From the NCBI GenBank assembly GCA_035578155.1, contig JAPWDM010000003.1, positions 64,162,142 through 64,226,141 of the forward strand: a DNA stretch of 64,000 bases, read 5' to 3'. The DNA is from Brachynemurus nebulosus. Its lineage: Eukaryota; Arthropoda; Insecta; Neuroptera; Myrmeleontidae. The position numbers were made by a program, and so were the translations under genes. The notes under the pieces were generated by a model. It saw only the letters and a program-made list of their open reading frames with translations, ran no database searches and had not been told where the DNA came from. Of the stretch, positions 22,015 to 33,359 are shown one piece after another; position 1 is the first letter of the stretch; every line of letters begins with the position of its first letter.

Positions 22015-22620
22015 AGAAGCGGATTTAGGGTTTTGCGAATGTTGGCAAATGTTCACAAACGTTTGCCAACATAATTTTTTTCCCTTAACTTTTCATTTTT
22101 GTTATTAAAATGACGAAATCCGTTTTAGAAATGTGATAGATTTGACAGAAGATTTTTTCTAATGGTTCTACGTACTTAATTTTGGTAAAAATGAAAAGAA
22201 CAGCCTCGAAAACCTAAAGTTCGCTACCAGTTTTAAGGCACTGAAAAATTTTCGTAAACCTGGTGATTAAATTTCGTAAACCTGGTGGTTCGTCATTAAA
22301 TTAAAAAAAAAATTGTTTTTACCCAAATTACGTTCTATAGAAGTGCTTTGAATTAGAACGATTCATTCAGTTGAGCTAATTTGGGTGTGAATTTTTTATT
22401 TCCGCTGTCAAAATGGCGAAATTCCTTCCAGAAATATAATTGATTCGACAGAAGTCTTTTTCCTAATCACCCTACATGCCTAATTTTGGCAAAAGTGAAA
22501 AGAACGACTTCGAAAACCTACAATTCGTTTCCAATTTCATCACTCTATCATTTTATTTAGATTTTCTTAAGCACTGAAAAATTTTAATAAGCTTGGTGAC
22601 GTCATTAGATTCAAAAATTT
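22015..22620 (+). repeat. Dispersed repeat family R9, two tandem copies
   Basis: Two copies lie head to tail (about 22070-22265 and 22385-22605). Both contain AAAATG.CGAAATTC/CG, TTTTGG.AAAA.TGAAAAGAAC and TCGAAAACCTA, and both end with CACTGAAAAATTTT. Single copies are at 9660-9960 and 59580-59890. Confidence 0.62.
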
Positions 22621-22849
22621 TAGATGTGAACGATATTTACAACGTCTAATTTTGATTTCTAAATCTTTTTGACGGGCAAATAATGAGGAAATGTGACTTT
22701 TGAGTAAGTATAAATTGCATATCGTTTCAAAAAGTTGTTGTGACATGTACATCAATTTGAGACTGTACTGTACTTCAAGGACATAATATTGTCAAGGACA
22801 GTTTGTTTCATTATCAATTGCACAATATGTACATTCCACACATTACATA

Positions 22850-23130
22850 ATAACAAACAACGGACTCGCGTCTGTCTCTTCATAAACACACATTTTGATC
22901 AATGAGAATGCAATGCTGCAGGCTGAGGAGTAGAAGCTCTGATGAACGAGAGGAGAGCTACTCACTGAGTCACTCATTCACATTCAACTACATATATGCT
23001 GGAGTCGCTCGCTATTTACCGACACTTCATGTCCGGTCGAGCCATGACGACGGCACAACACGACACAACGTGATGACGGTCGATAACGTCCGTCACGTCA
23101 CTGTGTGTCTGTCGTGCAATGATCAGCCGA
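22850..23130. promoter_or_regulatory. Second GC-richer island, candidate regulatory sequence
   Basis: CpG-containing sequence with GTGATGACGG..CCGTCACGTCAC. A 157-codon frame starts here (22902-23375). Its first half is Ser/Arg-rich and its second half is a hydrophobic run expected from T-rich DNA. I recognise no domain and do not call it a gene. Confidence 0.25.
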
Positions 23131-23134
23131 ACAA

Positions 23135-23665
23135 ATCAACCGAAGTGTTGACATTCTTTAAATTTTACCATCGAAGAATTTTATTTCTTATAACTATAAT
23201 ATGTACATATTTATCTGTCTATACATGTATTGTGACTTGTTTGTTTCTCTGCCTCGCACACTTCTCTATCACCATTCTCATGATCGTAGTTTGTTTCCCT
23301 ATTAGGGTTGCGAACATTATTCAATTAAATTTTTTTACAATTTTCCGGAAAACTATAGGTGTTGAAAAAATTTGAAAAGTAGTTATACTGAGTGCGAAAA
23401 TAGCGCGAAATTCCTGGGTAAGTTTCTTTTTATAATCGCCGTTCGTCTAGATTTCGTCTTTTTCATTTTTTCCCTAAGCATTTATTTCAAATTAATTTTC
23501 AACAATTAGAGCTCTGTTGAACCCAAGCATTTTAAATCTCTAAGAACAAATTTTAGCAACTTTTATATCTTGAATGGATTCCCTGTTGAGCGGGTCAGTT
23601 TTATTAGGGTCAGTTCTTTTATTTAGTAATTGAGAAAAATCTTTACAAATACACTTGCATAAATT
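23135..23665. other. No gene seen
   Basis: AT-rich sequence leading to the (AT)n tract. Nothing could be supported. Confidence 0.4.

Positions 23666-23668
<3 letters not shown>

Positions 23669-23731
<63 letters not shown>
23669..23731. repeat. (AT)n microsatellite
   Basis: About 62 bp of pure AT dinucleotides abut the left end of the M1 element. TATATATG also follows that element, so the transposon appears to have inserted into a TA-rich run. Confidence 0.95.
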
Positions 23732-23732
<1 letters not shown>

Positions 23733-24187
23733 TGTGTGAGTTTTTCTAGAGTTGCCATTTTTATTACAGCCAAACCGTTGATTTAATAGAAAAATTGTTC
23801 AAATAAGAGTTGTAGATATCGACGGGGGCAATCGATTGATATAGTCAGGAGCGTTATAACTCTTATGGTTTTCGAGCTATGATACAAACTTATAGATTTT
23901 TAAATGGGACTGTGTATTAATTTTTCGATAAAACTGATCTAATGCATTAATTAGCAACATAAATGAGCAAAAAAAATTTTTTTTACCAAAGTTTAATTTT
24001 GAAATTTTTTTTAATCTATCAGTTAGGCGTTAAAAATATGCATATATGTACTTGAGGCTACTTCAACCGATAGTGTTTTTCTTGGTTACATTTCTATTAC
24101 ATCCAATAAAAGAACCTTTTTCAGTACCATTTCTATCATAACAATTTGGTTGTAATAGAAATGGCAACTCTTAAAAAACTCACATGG
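23732..24187. mobile_element. TA-flanked MITE family M1, copy 2
   Basis: The full-length counterpart of 3644-4091, in the same orientation. It has the CTGTGTGAG / CCATGTGAG termini and TA on both sides (23730-23731, 24188-24189). TIRs pair over about 37 bp with few differences. The internal sequence is similar throughout, including GACGGGGGCA and CTTATGGTTTTCGAGCTATG. No coding capacity. Confidence 0.87.
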
Positions 24188-24189
24188 TA

Positions 24190-25345
24190 TATATGTGGAC
24201 GGACTCACGAGGCGACACTTACCCAACAATTTTTATAAGTTTATTGAAAATTATGGAAAACCCTAACCACTGGGGAACCCTGATTTGATGCGTGTCGAAC
24301 ACACACTTGTTGAATTCTTTTTTCTATTTGTTTTTGTAATTGGTTCAGTCGACGTAGATATTTCTTATCCTTTCTTCGTAGCTCTTGATAATATCTAGAT
24401 TTATTTGCGTTGTGACGAGTAAACTTTTGAATCAGGATTGTTTTTAATAAATGATTTTATTATTTATTGATTTAAAGTTTTTTTAAAGAATTTTCTTCGA
24501 GTAATTAAATTATCAAAGATAAAAGTGTGAGAAGTATTTAATTGACTAAAGTATTTAAAAGTATTTAATCGCTTATGGTTCGTGAAAGCAGAGATTGTTT
24601 CCTTTCCAAAAAAGGATCTTATGTTTTTCTATGTACAATTTTAATCTTGTTCCTGTTTTGATTCCTAGTTCCAATTCACCCTGCTGTGCTATTATTAGGA
24701 ATGGGACTTTAATAGAAAATATGTACAATGACTATTTAACTAATATTGTAAACATAATGTTTTTTTTATTGTTATTATTTATTAATTGTAGCTTATGACA
24801 AACTCAAATACAACCATTTTATAACTAATAAACTATTAATCGCATTAATTCTCCCTCACATCTCCTGTACAGTCCGTTTTACGGTACTGTCTTATGATTT
24901 TTTTTACAAAACTGATTAATCACTTTTCCATACAAAATAATTTATTATTAACTTCACTCAACCTGTTTCTGCTTTTATTGAAACTGGTTATACCTATTTT
25001 TGTGTTCGTAAATTAATTATTGTTACATTATTGAGAGTAAGAAATATCGAATTGTTTAGGGTATTGTGAGTGTGCCCATCCCTGATCTTTTATTTCTTTT
25101 AATTTAAATTGATTGATGTATTGGCTTCATATTTTTTTCGTTTTTAATAAGAAGCAATTGTTTGAAAAACCTGAATACAGACACGCCTAACTTTTACGTT
25201 TATTATTTTGAAAAAAAAAAAATAAGAGTTGTGTTTCGTGAAATTATAATGTAATACGTTAAGACGCATTCTACTAATTATAAATAAGTTTCAATTCTGA
25301 ATGCAAAAATTTGGTAGACGGGGTATTACATTAACGCCAACTAAT
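24190..25345. other. No gene seen
   Basis: AT-rich. The short frame at 24595-24798 has no recognisable domain. Nothing could be supported. Confidence 0.4.
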
Positions 25346-25352
25346 GTATTAA

Positions 25353-25797
25353 GAAGGGAGTTCAAATTTTGGAAAATTTGAAATTTCCGGAAAATTGAAA
25401 TTTTTTTTCAAATTAGGGAGGATTTCAAATAGAAAACTTTGTTTTTGAAACATTCATTGGGGTGGAGGGGCCCTTTATCACAAATTTTTAAGCGTTTACA
25501 AGAAACGCCATATCTCAAAAAGTAATGAATATTTTGTAAATATTTTTTCATTATTTTATTCCTAAAGGACCTGTCCATAAAGCTGAGTATGGGTTTCAGG
25601 AAATTTTAAAAATTAACTATAAAACAGTAATCCCAAACTTCTAAAAATTATAAAACCCAATTTTTTATTAAAAAACAAATATTTAAAAATAGTTACAATT
25701 GTTCAAATGGAGTAAAGAACCACAGAACAAAATAAAAACAAAAAACGAAATCCGAAAAAAATTAGTTTATTAGCCATTTCTGGCATGAACTCCCCCC
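25353..25797. mobile_element. TTAA-flanked MITE family T2
   Basis: TTAA lies at 25349-25352 and 25798-25801. The left end GAAGGGAGTTCAAA and the inverted right end GGGGGGAGTTCATG agree at 10 of the first 12 positions. 445 bp with no coding frame. The class is suggested only by the TTAA target and short TIR (piggyBac/Kolobok type). Confidence 0.72.
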
Positions 25798-25801
25798 TTA
25801 A

Positions 25802-26188
25802 GATTCTTTTCTATTTTTTGTGTAATTAAATAACACTGTTTATGGTATTGTTATGTAATAGTAAAAATTGGTATTGCAGTAATAATTTTCAATCATATTC
25901 TTCATATATTATATTATAGCCGGTACTGATTGAGTACATCTATTAATTATTATTTATTATTTGTTAATTAGTAGCTAATGCGATTGTAATTAATATTATT
26001 TATAAATGTTAATAGCGATTGTATAATGTTATTGTTGAGGTAGGTTAAGCATGTTTTAATTATAGTCTCGATATAAGTACGTCTGATTATAAAGTAAATA
26101 AAATAAAGAAAAAAAAGAAAATTTTTGGTCTGTATTTAAAAATCGTCTTGGTTTTTGGTATTTTAGAAGTGAAAAAACTGAAATTTTT
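25802..26188. other. No gene seen
   Basis: AT-rich (ATTATTTATTATTTG-like) sequence without a supported feature. Confidence 0.4.
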
Positions 26189-26190
26189 TA

Positions 26191-26419
26191 CGTAAAGATA
26201 GTAAAAATTCTGATTTTAGAGGAAAAAAATTCGCTAATAAAAAAATGCAAGAAAGTGCAAGATTTTTTAGCAATAACAAGACCAAGACTGCATTTTGCAA
26301 GACCAAGACCAAGACTCAAACTGCTCTAGCAAGACCAATACCAAGACTCTTAATGCAAGAACAAGACCAAGACCAAGACTGGCAAGTCTTGGTCTTGGTC
26401 TTGCATTTGTTTATCACTA
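26191..26419. mobile_element. Truncated hAT MITE (CAAGAC family), copy 2
   Basis: It begins inside the element at CGTAAAGA, equivalent to position 777 of copy 1, so the left TIR and about 190 bp are missing. The right end has the 19-bp CAAGACC/GGTCTTG hairpin and a mutated TIR, TTTGTTTATCACTA, ending at 26419. No 8-bp duplication is visible, as expected after truncation. Confidence 0.82.
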
Positions 26420-26546
26420 AATTCAGTTTTCTGTTAGTCCCACACTTTTATCAGAAAAAAATATGTAGATAAAAACAGTCATTAGGTAGAATTTTTATGG
26501 AATAAATTGTCAGTTTTTGGCCCGAGAACGTTTCACTGTTCACAAA

Positions 26547-26580
26547 AGTGTCACGTGACTTCTCGACGTCACGTGACACT
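26547..26580. promoter_or_regulatory. Paired GTCACGTGAC palindrome
   Basis: AGTGTCACGTGAC (26547-26559) pairs perfectly with GTCACGTGACACT (26568-26580) around an 8-nt centre. Each arm contains GTCACGTGAC, the optimal E-box of the MITF/TFEB class of bHLH-zipper factors. A further CGAGACACT follows. The site lies 12 bp from a MITE. No gene is recognised nearby, so a regulatory role is inference. Confidence 0.55.
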
Positions 26581-26592
26581 TCGAGACACTTT

Positions 26593-26945
26593 CATGGTGG
26601 CCACAAATTTTTCAAGATCAAATTCCCTGACTTTTCCAGGTTTTCCAGAAATTTTATTAAAAAATTCCCTGATTATTTTGTGAAAAATGCCACGCTTACT
26701 TTATCCCAAAAAAGTTAAAAAAAATATTATTTCTGATGTAAAAAATGACGAGCAAAAAAAAAAGAAATACGCCCTAATTTTTAAATCTAATCTCAAAACA
26801 AGTGGAAAATTGATTGAAGTTTTATCCCTAAATATAAAAATCAATTTTTTTCAGTCTTCTGGTAAAATTCCCTGACTTTTCCAGAAAGTAAAAATTCCCC
26901 GACATTTCCAAGTTTTCTAGGTTTTCCAATTATGTGGCCACCATG
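26593..26945. mobile_element. MITE with CATGGTGGCCACA ends
   Basis: The left end CATGGTGGCCACA is inverted at the right end (TGTGGCCACCATG, ending 26945). ACTTT flanks both sides (26588-26592, 26946-26950), suggesting a 5-bp duplication. Internal blocks ATTCCCTGACTTTTCCAG recur near both ends in opposite roles. The 353-bp element has no coding capacity. The superfamily is unassigned; a hAT origin with a partly decayed 8-bp duplication remains possible. Confidence 0.78.
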
Positions 26946-26950
26946 ACTTT

Positions 26951-27280
26951 GAATTTTACCAATTTTGAAGTACGCTTTTCCATTTTTGTTGGTAAAAAGT
27001 GGAAATGTTAATTCAATCCCGAAAAGAATCCCCAAAAATGAAACGAATTGTCTCAAAAACGTACTAAATTGTGAGTTTCCCGCCCAAACAGAGGATTTTT
27101 ATGGACCTGATGACGTCATAAAGATAAAATTTGCGATTTCTGACGACCAAAATGTTGCAAAATTTGTTTCATTGAAATTTTATTTCCAGTCTAAAACTTC
27201 ATTTTTAATTGAGAACTATTTTATTATAGGTGGATCCATGTATCTTGGCAAATAACACTGAAGCATACTAGAGAAATATA
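26951..27280. other. No gene recognised
   Basis: A 96-codon plus-strand frame (26965-27255) has a more protein-like composition than most here. It has no domain I recognise and no clear splice sites, so I leave it uncalled. Confidence 0.3.
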
Positions 27281-27282
27281 TA

Positions 27283-27862
27283 TGGGAGAGTCTCCTATAT
27301 TGGACCACTTTGAACCAAGGAAACCAATTAAGATAGAGCCATCATTTTTGGTTGTCTGATTAATCAATCTTTATGCTATAAAACGAAAACATTAATTCGT
27401 CTCTAGTTGAATTTTAAAAAGACCCTCCCTTGGGTAAAGAAATTATGTCATTTGGTCCAATTTAGGAAACTAGTATCCTAAATTGGACCGATTGGGTCTT
27501 AATAATGTTTTTTCTACAAAAACCGTTATCTACATCTAATCCATGTATATATTTTTAAGATTATGTCGTTATAATAAATTACATATACATAGATAAAATA
27601 TAAATATAAAAAGAAAAAGTTATACCTACCTGTTAAGTGTTTGGTCGAACGGTAAGTAATGAAAATTTAACATCGACCTAACAATTTTTCACAATTTGCG
27701 AGTTTTCAGACTGCTTACTTGACAATTACCGAAATTCGTACTAAGAAATAAATTCGAATGTTGTTTAATATTTATATTGTTAGATGGCTCTATTGGTCTT
27801 TTAATTGCTTAAAACTGACGCGATCCAATTTAGGAGCCGGTCCAATATAGGAGACTCTCCCC
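27283..27862. mobile_element. TA-flanked MITE family M2 (GGGGAGAGT ends)
   Basis: The TIRs TGGGAGAGTCTCCTATATTG (left) and GGGGAGAGTCTCCTATATTG (right, inverted) continue into GACC. TA lies at 27281-27282 and 27863-27864. The motif GGTCCAAT(A/T)TAGGA recurs internally as a perfect palindrome at 27454-27489 and again beside the right TIR. The 565-bp element at 43886-44450 has related ends. Tc1/mariner-like by target site; no transposase. Confidence 0.88.
27454..27489. repeat. Perfect 14-bp hairpin inside M2
   Basis: GGTCCAATTTAGGA (27454-27467) pairs with TCCTAAATTGGACC (27476-27489) around 8 nt. The arm sequence is that of the element's own TIR interior, so it may be an extra pair of transposase-binding sites. 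Confidence 0.85.
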
Positions 27863-27864
27863 TA

Positions 27865-30750
27865 TTTGCGCGCACTGTCAGGATACGTGATTCCAGCTAT
27901 ACTTGTAATTGTTTTTATTGTTTAAAAAAAAATCACAATTTTTTTTTTAAATGACACGAAACATATTTTTGGTGTAAATTGTGTTTTCCCGGACACTATA
28001 AAATATAATCAATTTTTTTTTTTTTTTATAACGTACCTTGTACTTTTACTAAGGGCGGAAAATGGGCGTTGACCGGTTATAGGTATTAATAGATTGTAAA
28101 ATAATGGTATATTATATTGTAGGATTTATGTGAAGTTGTAACTAGCCTTCATAATGGTTTATTAATATTTATGTCTGTCTGCGGTGCGTTCAGTTCATAT
28201 TAAAAACACTGTATAGCATTTCTCAATTATCGTTAACGGCGTCAGGTTAGATAACAGAAGCGTAGGATGGTTTGGTTATGGTTTTTTTCAAATGGAAGCG
28301 AATTTACACAATTTAGGTTATCGTTTGAGGGCATAATAAATTTCTTGTTGAATGAAGTATTATTGTAAAAATTGAAAGTACTGTTCAGTTTTGAGAGCCA
28401 CTGATAGCTTTAGGGCTCCAAAGAAAACATTTCGGAATTGAGAAGTAGGTAGTTCTCAGTTAACACCCAAAAAATTTTGTTGTAATTTTTTTTGATAATT
28501 TCCCGTATTGAAAATTGAGGTTGAAATTTTTGTCTTCAAAAAGAGCTCTGAAATTGAATTTTTTACTTGAAAATTTTAAGTGTACGCGAAATATTGAGCG
28601 TCAAAATGTAATTTTTGGTTCCCCCAACTACAACTTTTCAATCGTAGGTTCAAACAATTTGCCAAAATATAAGTACTAGCACTTACTAACAACTTTCAGA
28701 TATGGACAATTAAATTTTCGAAAATTCAAAAAAAAAAAAAAAAAAAAAAAAACTTGAAGTAAATAGGGAAAATGGTCCACAAAACTTAAAGTTTGCGGTA
28801 TGTTTCGATATTAGAAAATATCTCCCCAAAACTCAAGCCGAAATCATTAAGGTGTCAAGATATTCGTACACAAATATAAGCCTTAAGATATCAAAATTTA
28901 TATGTTCCTTTTAAAAAGAAAATGACGGTGCAGCGCCTCTGGCAAAAAAACATATTTTCCTCGTCTGGTGAACTTCTAACATTTTTTGCGAAAGCCACTG
29001 CGTCGCCATTTTTTTTTAACACAAAATGGTGTTAGCACTTTTGGTAAATGCTAAAAATTGGAGGAAAGTTTTGATGCTACTGAGCACCTTGTGTTCGTGA
29101 ATTTGAATCTGTTTCGTGCACGAAAAAGTAGAAGTCTTAAGAGATTTCTCGCAAAAAAAAACACTCTCCTTCCCCGGTAACTCCTTCAGTTTTGATCCAA
29201 CTGACTTCAAATTTTAACTGTCGCTTAACTGCTACCTAACCACTTCGTTTTGTGATATTAATACTTACGGTAAATGCTACTGAGGAACCCAAACTTAATG
29301 CGACTCCAACACTCACTTGGACGAGCTTTTTTGTTCAAACGGTGAGAAAGGAATTCTTCATAATTTTTCCGTAATTTATTGGAGACACTAAAAATTATAT
29401 GTAATTATGTATATTAATTAAAGAGGGCGGGAGAAACGGATATGGCGATTTTGTTGCTGATGATCAATTTCACGAGACGATGATCTTGAAACAATCAATT
29501 AGAATTTTAACTACGCCGCATTAGATAAAGTGAATGTATTCACACTCATACGGAACAGTGGTAAGGTTAATATTGAAAACAGTTCATCTAAGATGCTAGA
29601 ACAACAGACACATCCTGCTGCAAAAATTTAATATTCTCAATGTCACAATTTGTACAATAGATACAAAATTGAAAGTCTCTCAGTATATTGGATTGATGAA
29701 GTATGTAGTTGAAATTTGTTCTTACATGCAAATTGGTGAGAAAATTTGTTTTTGGGTGTAACTATTTTGTTCGTGCATTTTTTTAAAAAAATAGATGTAC
29801 AGTAGTGGTGAATGAAAATGAAACACTCCAAAATCGATTGTCACTCAAAGCATACAAAGATTATATATGGACTTACTGACAGTAAGGGGTTACTGTTCGA
29901 TTCGCGTGGTCATCCAAACGACCTATTTTATCAATAGAGCTATTAAAAAGTCAAAAAGTAATATGGTGGCTAAGCTACACGAAAGTTATGATTAAAATAA
30001 AACAAGAATCGGGTCAAACCGTCATCTAGTTCAAAAATTATCGTCCACACCGATTTGGAAAACGTGGTTTCGAGAAAACCGAAAACAAATATTCAATTAA
30101 TCTGCTACTCCTGGGTCGTATGATAATCCTTCTTCTACTCTTCCATTAATTGCATAATTTGCTATTTTTTTTTACTTCGACAAAACACTTTAGTAGCATC
30201 AAGAAACGCACTCAAAAATCGATTTTTTGATCAAAATTCAGAAAAGCGAACCCTGCATTTTTAGTCCAAAAATATTTGAATCACAAACAAAGCTATTCCA
30301 AACACCCACTGTCCATTAGTGTGCAGTAGACCTTTCTAGAATTTAATTCTAAAAAAAAGAATTAAAATCTCTTAATTTACATAATAAAAGTGTAAAAATG
30401 TTAAAAGAAATTTTCAAGTCACTTACTTCAAAAATTAATTCATTACTATTATGTAGGTATGTAAAAAAGTGCATTGCATACATAGATAGATGCAGTGAGT
30501 ATCAGTACATACGGATATCTATTCATAATGTTAAATAAATGTATAAATAAATAAAAGAAATTTATGTATATTACGATAAATAAATGACTGAAGCGAATGA
30601 AAGGTGTGGTGTTCGAGTTTAGTTAAGGAGGCGGCCCCCGTACACTCATCAACAAACATATGTGTTACCGATGTGCAAACAGTTACGTGAAAAAGTATTC
30701 AAACAAACATTTTCATTTATCAAATCAGAGAGACCATGATCTGTTACCTT
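27865..30750. other. Long stretch with no gene seen
   Basis: AT-rich, with a T-run at about 28011-28026 and a 25-base A-run at 28728-28752. A pair of related segments with GGTAAATGCTA and GATGCTACTGAG-like text (29040-29090 and 29268-29300) suggests an old local duplication. No domain was recognised in the short frames at 29016-29210 and 29643-29831. Confidence 0.4.
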
Positions 30751-30755
30751 TTTAT

Positions 30756-31397
30756 GGTACACTAGAGACTCGATTTTGAGGTGATTTTACGAGCGTAATA
30801 AAAAAAAAAATTAATATCCATTTTTTTAACAGTTTTTTACTGATATTTGAAAAGTATAAAAATGTATAAAAATTTCAAAAAAAATTCAAAATTGAAATTG
30901 GTACAAGCCGGCAAAATGCGGACTAAAAAGAAAGGGTGTCTCCTGAATGACGTGATTCCGGTCCCCCTGGTGATCTGAAGCATAAAATTTTAGTTAATTC
31001 TTAATAAACAAGGATATCAAATTAGTTAGACGTAGCCGATTTGAAAAATAAATTTTTTCACAAAATGGCGTCCATAAAAAAATCATTTTTTCGCCTTTTG
31101 TTTTCAACTTTGAAAATTTTTTAAAAATAATAAAAAAGAAAAAGTCAAAAAACCCCTACGTCGCGTCGGACTAATTTTGATAGTATTAAAGTATCGAAAA
31201 AAGTAATTTCGAGTAATTTATATTAAAAATTTGAATTTAACACTGAAAAGATACACAGTACACAGGAGAAAAATAACCATAACTTCGAAAATAATTCGAA
31301 TTTCCGTAAATCCTTTTAGAGGCTTATTCTTAAAAGTCTGAACTTTGAAAATATGAAAAAAATCTGTTTCTTCGAATTTTTAGACTAGAATACCCTC
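30756..31397. mobile_element. TTAA-type MITE family T1, copy 2 (inverted)
   Basis: The reverse complement of most of 11583-12280, with conserved TIR text (GACTAGAATACCC at the right end). The flanking TTAA has decayed (TTAG on the right). It is about 55 bp shorter than copy 1. Confidence 0.78.
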
Positions 31398-31399
31398 TT

Positions 31400-31912
31400 A
31401 GGTAATAAAGAGTGATCTTATTTCTAAAAGTACAATTCAGAGAAACCATCCTCTGCTACCTTTTATGTATATCCTGCACAAATAAGTTTCGTATGTATCG
31501 TGTTTAATTATTTTTGTACACTAGTGTAACGCTGTATGTGCACTATGTATATTTGTGTTGTACTTCTTCGCTCACATTAGTAAATGCAGAATAATTATAA
31601 TACATTATTGAAGTCAAAGTGCAATGCACTTGATAGAACGTTTTACTATTAGCACAACTGCATACATATGTACACATAGGTATAGAGGTAATGCCAGTAG
31701 AGAGAGATTGCATATTAGAAATTATATATACACATATGTTTGCATTTAATGTACATAACTCATCATAGGTGTCCAATATGGAAAATAGATAAGATTATGT
31801 AGAAGGTGTATATATGTATAATGTTATACGGTAGTGAAAAGGTTTTAATAGTAAAAATGGAATTTTTTACCGACAAAATCAATGTTATTTGTTGGGAAGT
31901 AAAACTGAGGCC
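31400..31912. other. No gene seen
   Basis: AT-rich. The frame 31543-31776 has no recognisable domain. Confidence 0.4.
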
Positions 31913-31917
31913 AGCAC

Positions 31918-33358
31918 AAGAGCATGCCTTGACAGTTTATAACATGCGAGTTACTCAATTACTCATTTGAGTAACTCATTTTCTCTTTTGCTCCCATTTT
32001 CAACTTTCAGAATATCTTTAATTTCTTTTACGGTCCTGATGACCGGGGCAGACTTCATTCTCAGACTGTGATAGAAAATTCCCGATTGAAACATTCGATT
32101 TTCATAAATCATTAGAAATAATAAATTATTAGAAAGATTGTTCCTTTGACAATAACTTCTGAGAAAACGGTATTGCAAATGCCTTGACAATTTGTAACAT
32201 GCGAGTTACTCAATGACTCCTTTGAGTAACTCATTTACTTTTTTGCTCCTATTTTCAACTTTCAGAATATATTTAATTCTTTTTGCGGTCCTCGTGACCG
32301 CGGCAGACTTCATTCCGAAACTGTGGTAGAAAATTCCCGAATGAAATATCCGAGTCTTGTAAAATTTCTGGAAGCACCAGAGCATGCCTTGACAATTTAT
32401 AACATGCGAGTTACTCAGTTACTCATTTGAGTAACTCATTTTCTCTTTTGCACCCATTTTCAACTTTCAGAATATCTTTAATTTCTTTTACGGTCTTGAT
32501 GACCGGGGCAGACTTCATTCCCAGACTGTGATAGAAAATTCCCGATTGAAACATTCGATTTTTCTGAAATTTCTGGAAATATGTACCCTCGGAATTGTAT
32601 GTTTTAGACTAGTTTCGGCAAAAAAAGAGATTTTTGACAAAATTTTTAAATTTTTCATAAGTGAATATGATGTCCAAATAATAAATCATTAGAAATATGT
32701 ACTTTTGCAAAATGATAGTAGATTGTTCCTTTGAAAATAACTTCTGAGAAAACGATAGTTACTCAATGACTCATTTGAGTAACTCATTTACTTTTTTGCT
32801 CCTATTTTCAACTTTCAGAATATATTTAATTCGTTTTACGATCCTGGTGACCGCGGCAGACTTCCTTCCGAAACTATGGTAAAAAATTCCCGAATGAAAC
32901 ATTCGAGTTTTATAAAATTTCTGGAAGTATCCTCGGAATTGTATGTTTTAGGCTAGTTTCGGCAAAAAAATGCTTTTTTTTTCAAAATTTTTAAATTTTT
33001 CATAAGTAAATAGGATGTTCAAATAATAAATCATTAGAAATATGTACTTTTGCAAATGATTCTGAGAAAACGGTAGTTACTCAATGACTCATTTGAGTAA
33101 CTCATTTACTTTTTTGCTCCTATTTTCAACTTTCAGTGTATATTTAATTCCTTTTACGATCCTGGTGACCACGGCAGACTTCATTCCGAAACTGTGGTAG
33201 AAAATTCCCGAATGAAACATTCGAGTTTTATAAAATTTCTGGAAGTATCCTCGGAATTGTATGTTTTAGGATAGTTTCGGCAAAAAAATGTTTTTTTTTT
33301 CAAAATTTTTAAATTTGATAGAAATATGTACTTTTACTATATTATAGTAAATTATTCA
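31918..33358 (+). repeat. Tandem array of about 200-350-bp units with palindromes
   Basis: Five units can be anchored on the palindrome GAGTTACTCAA-N8-TTGAGTAACTC or its variant, starting near 31948, 32203, 32408, 32757 and 33075. Each unit continues with TTTTCAACTTTCAG, a GACC.(G/C)GGCAGACTT block and GAAAATTCCCGA. Units 1 and 3 form one subtype; units 2, 4 and 5 another. Length differences come from internal deletions. One frame after TTTCAG stays open for roughly 30-45 codons in several units, ending at differing places. I do not treat it as coding. Confidence 0.85.
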
Positions 33359-33359
33359 G

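Noticed and set aside
22902..23375. 157-codon frame, the longest outside transposons
   Set aside because: The second half is a hydrophobic run expected of T-rich DNA, with no domain and no homologous feature recognised; kept only as part of a candidate regulatory island.
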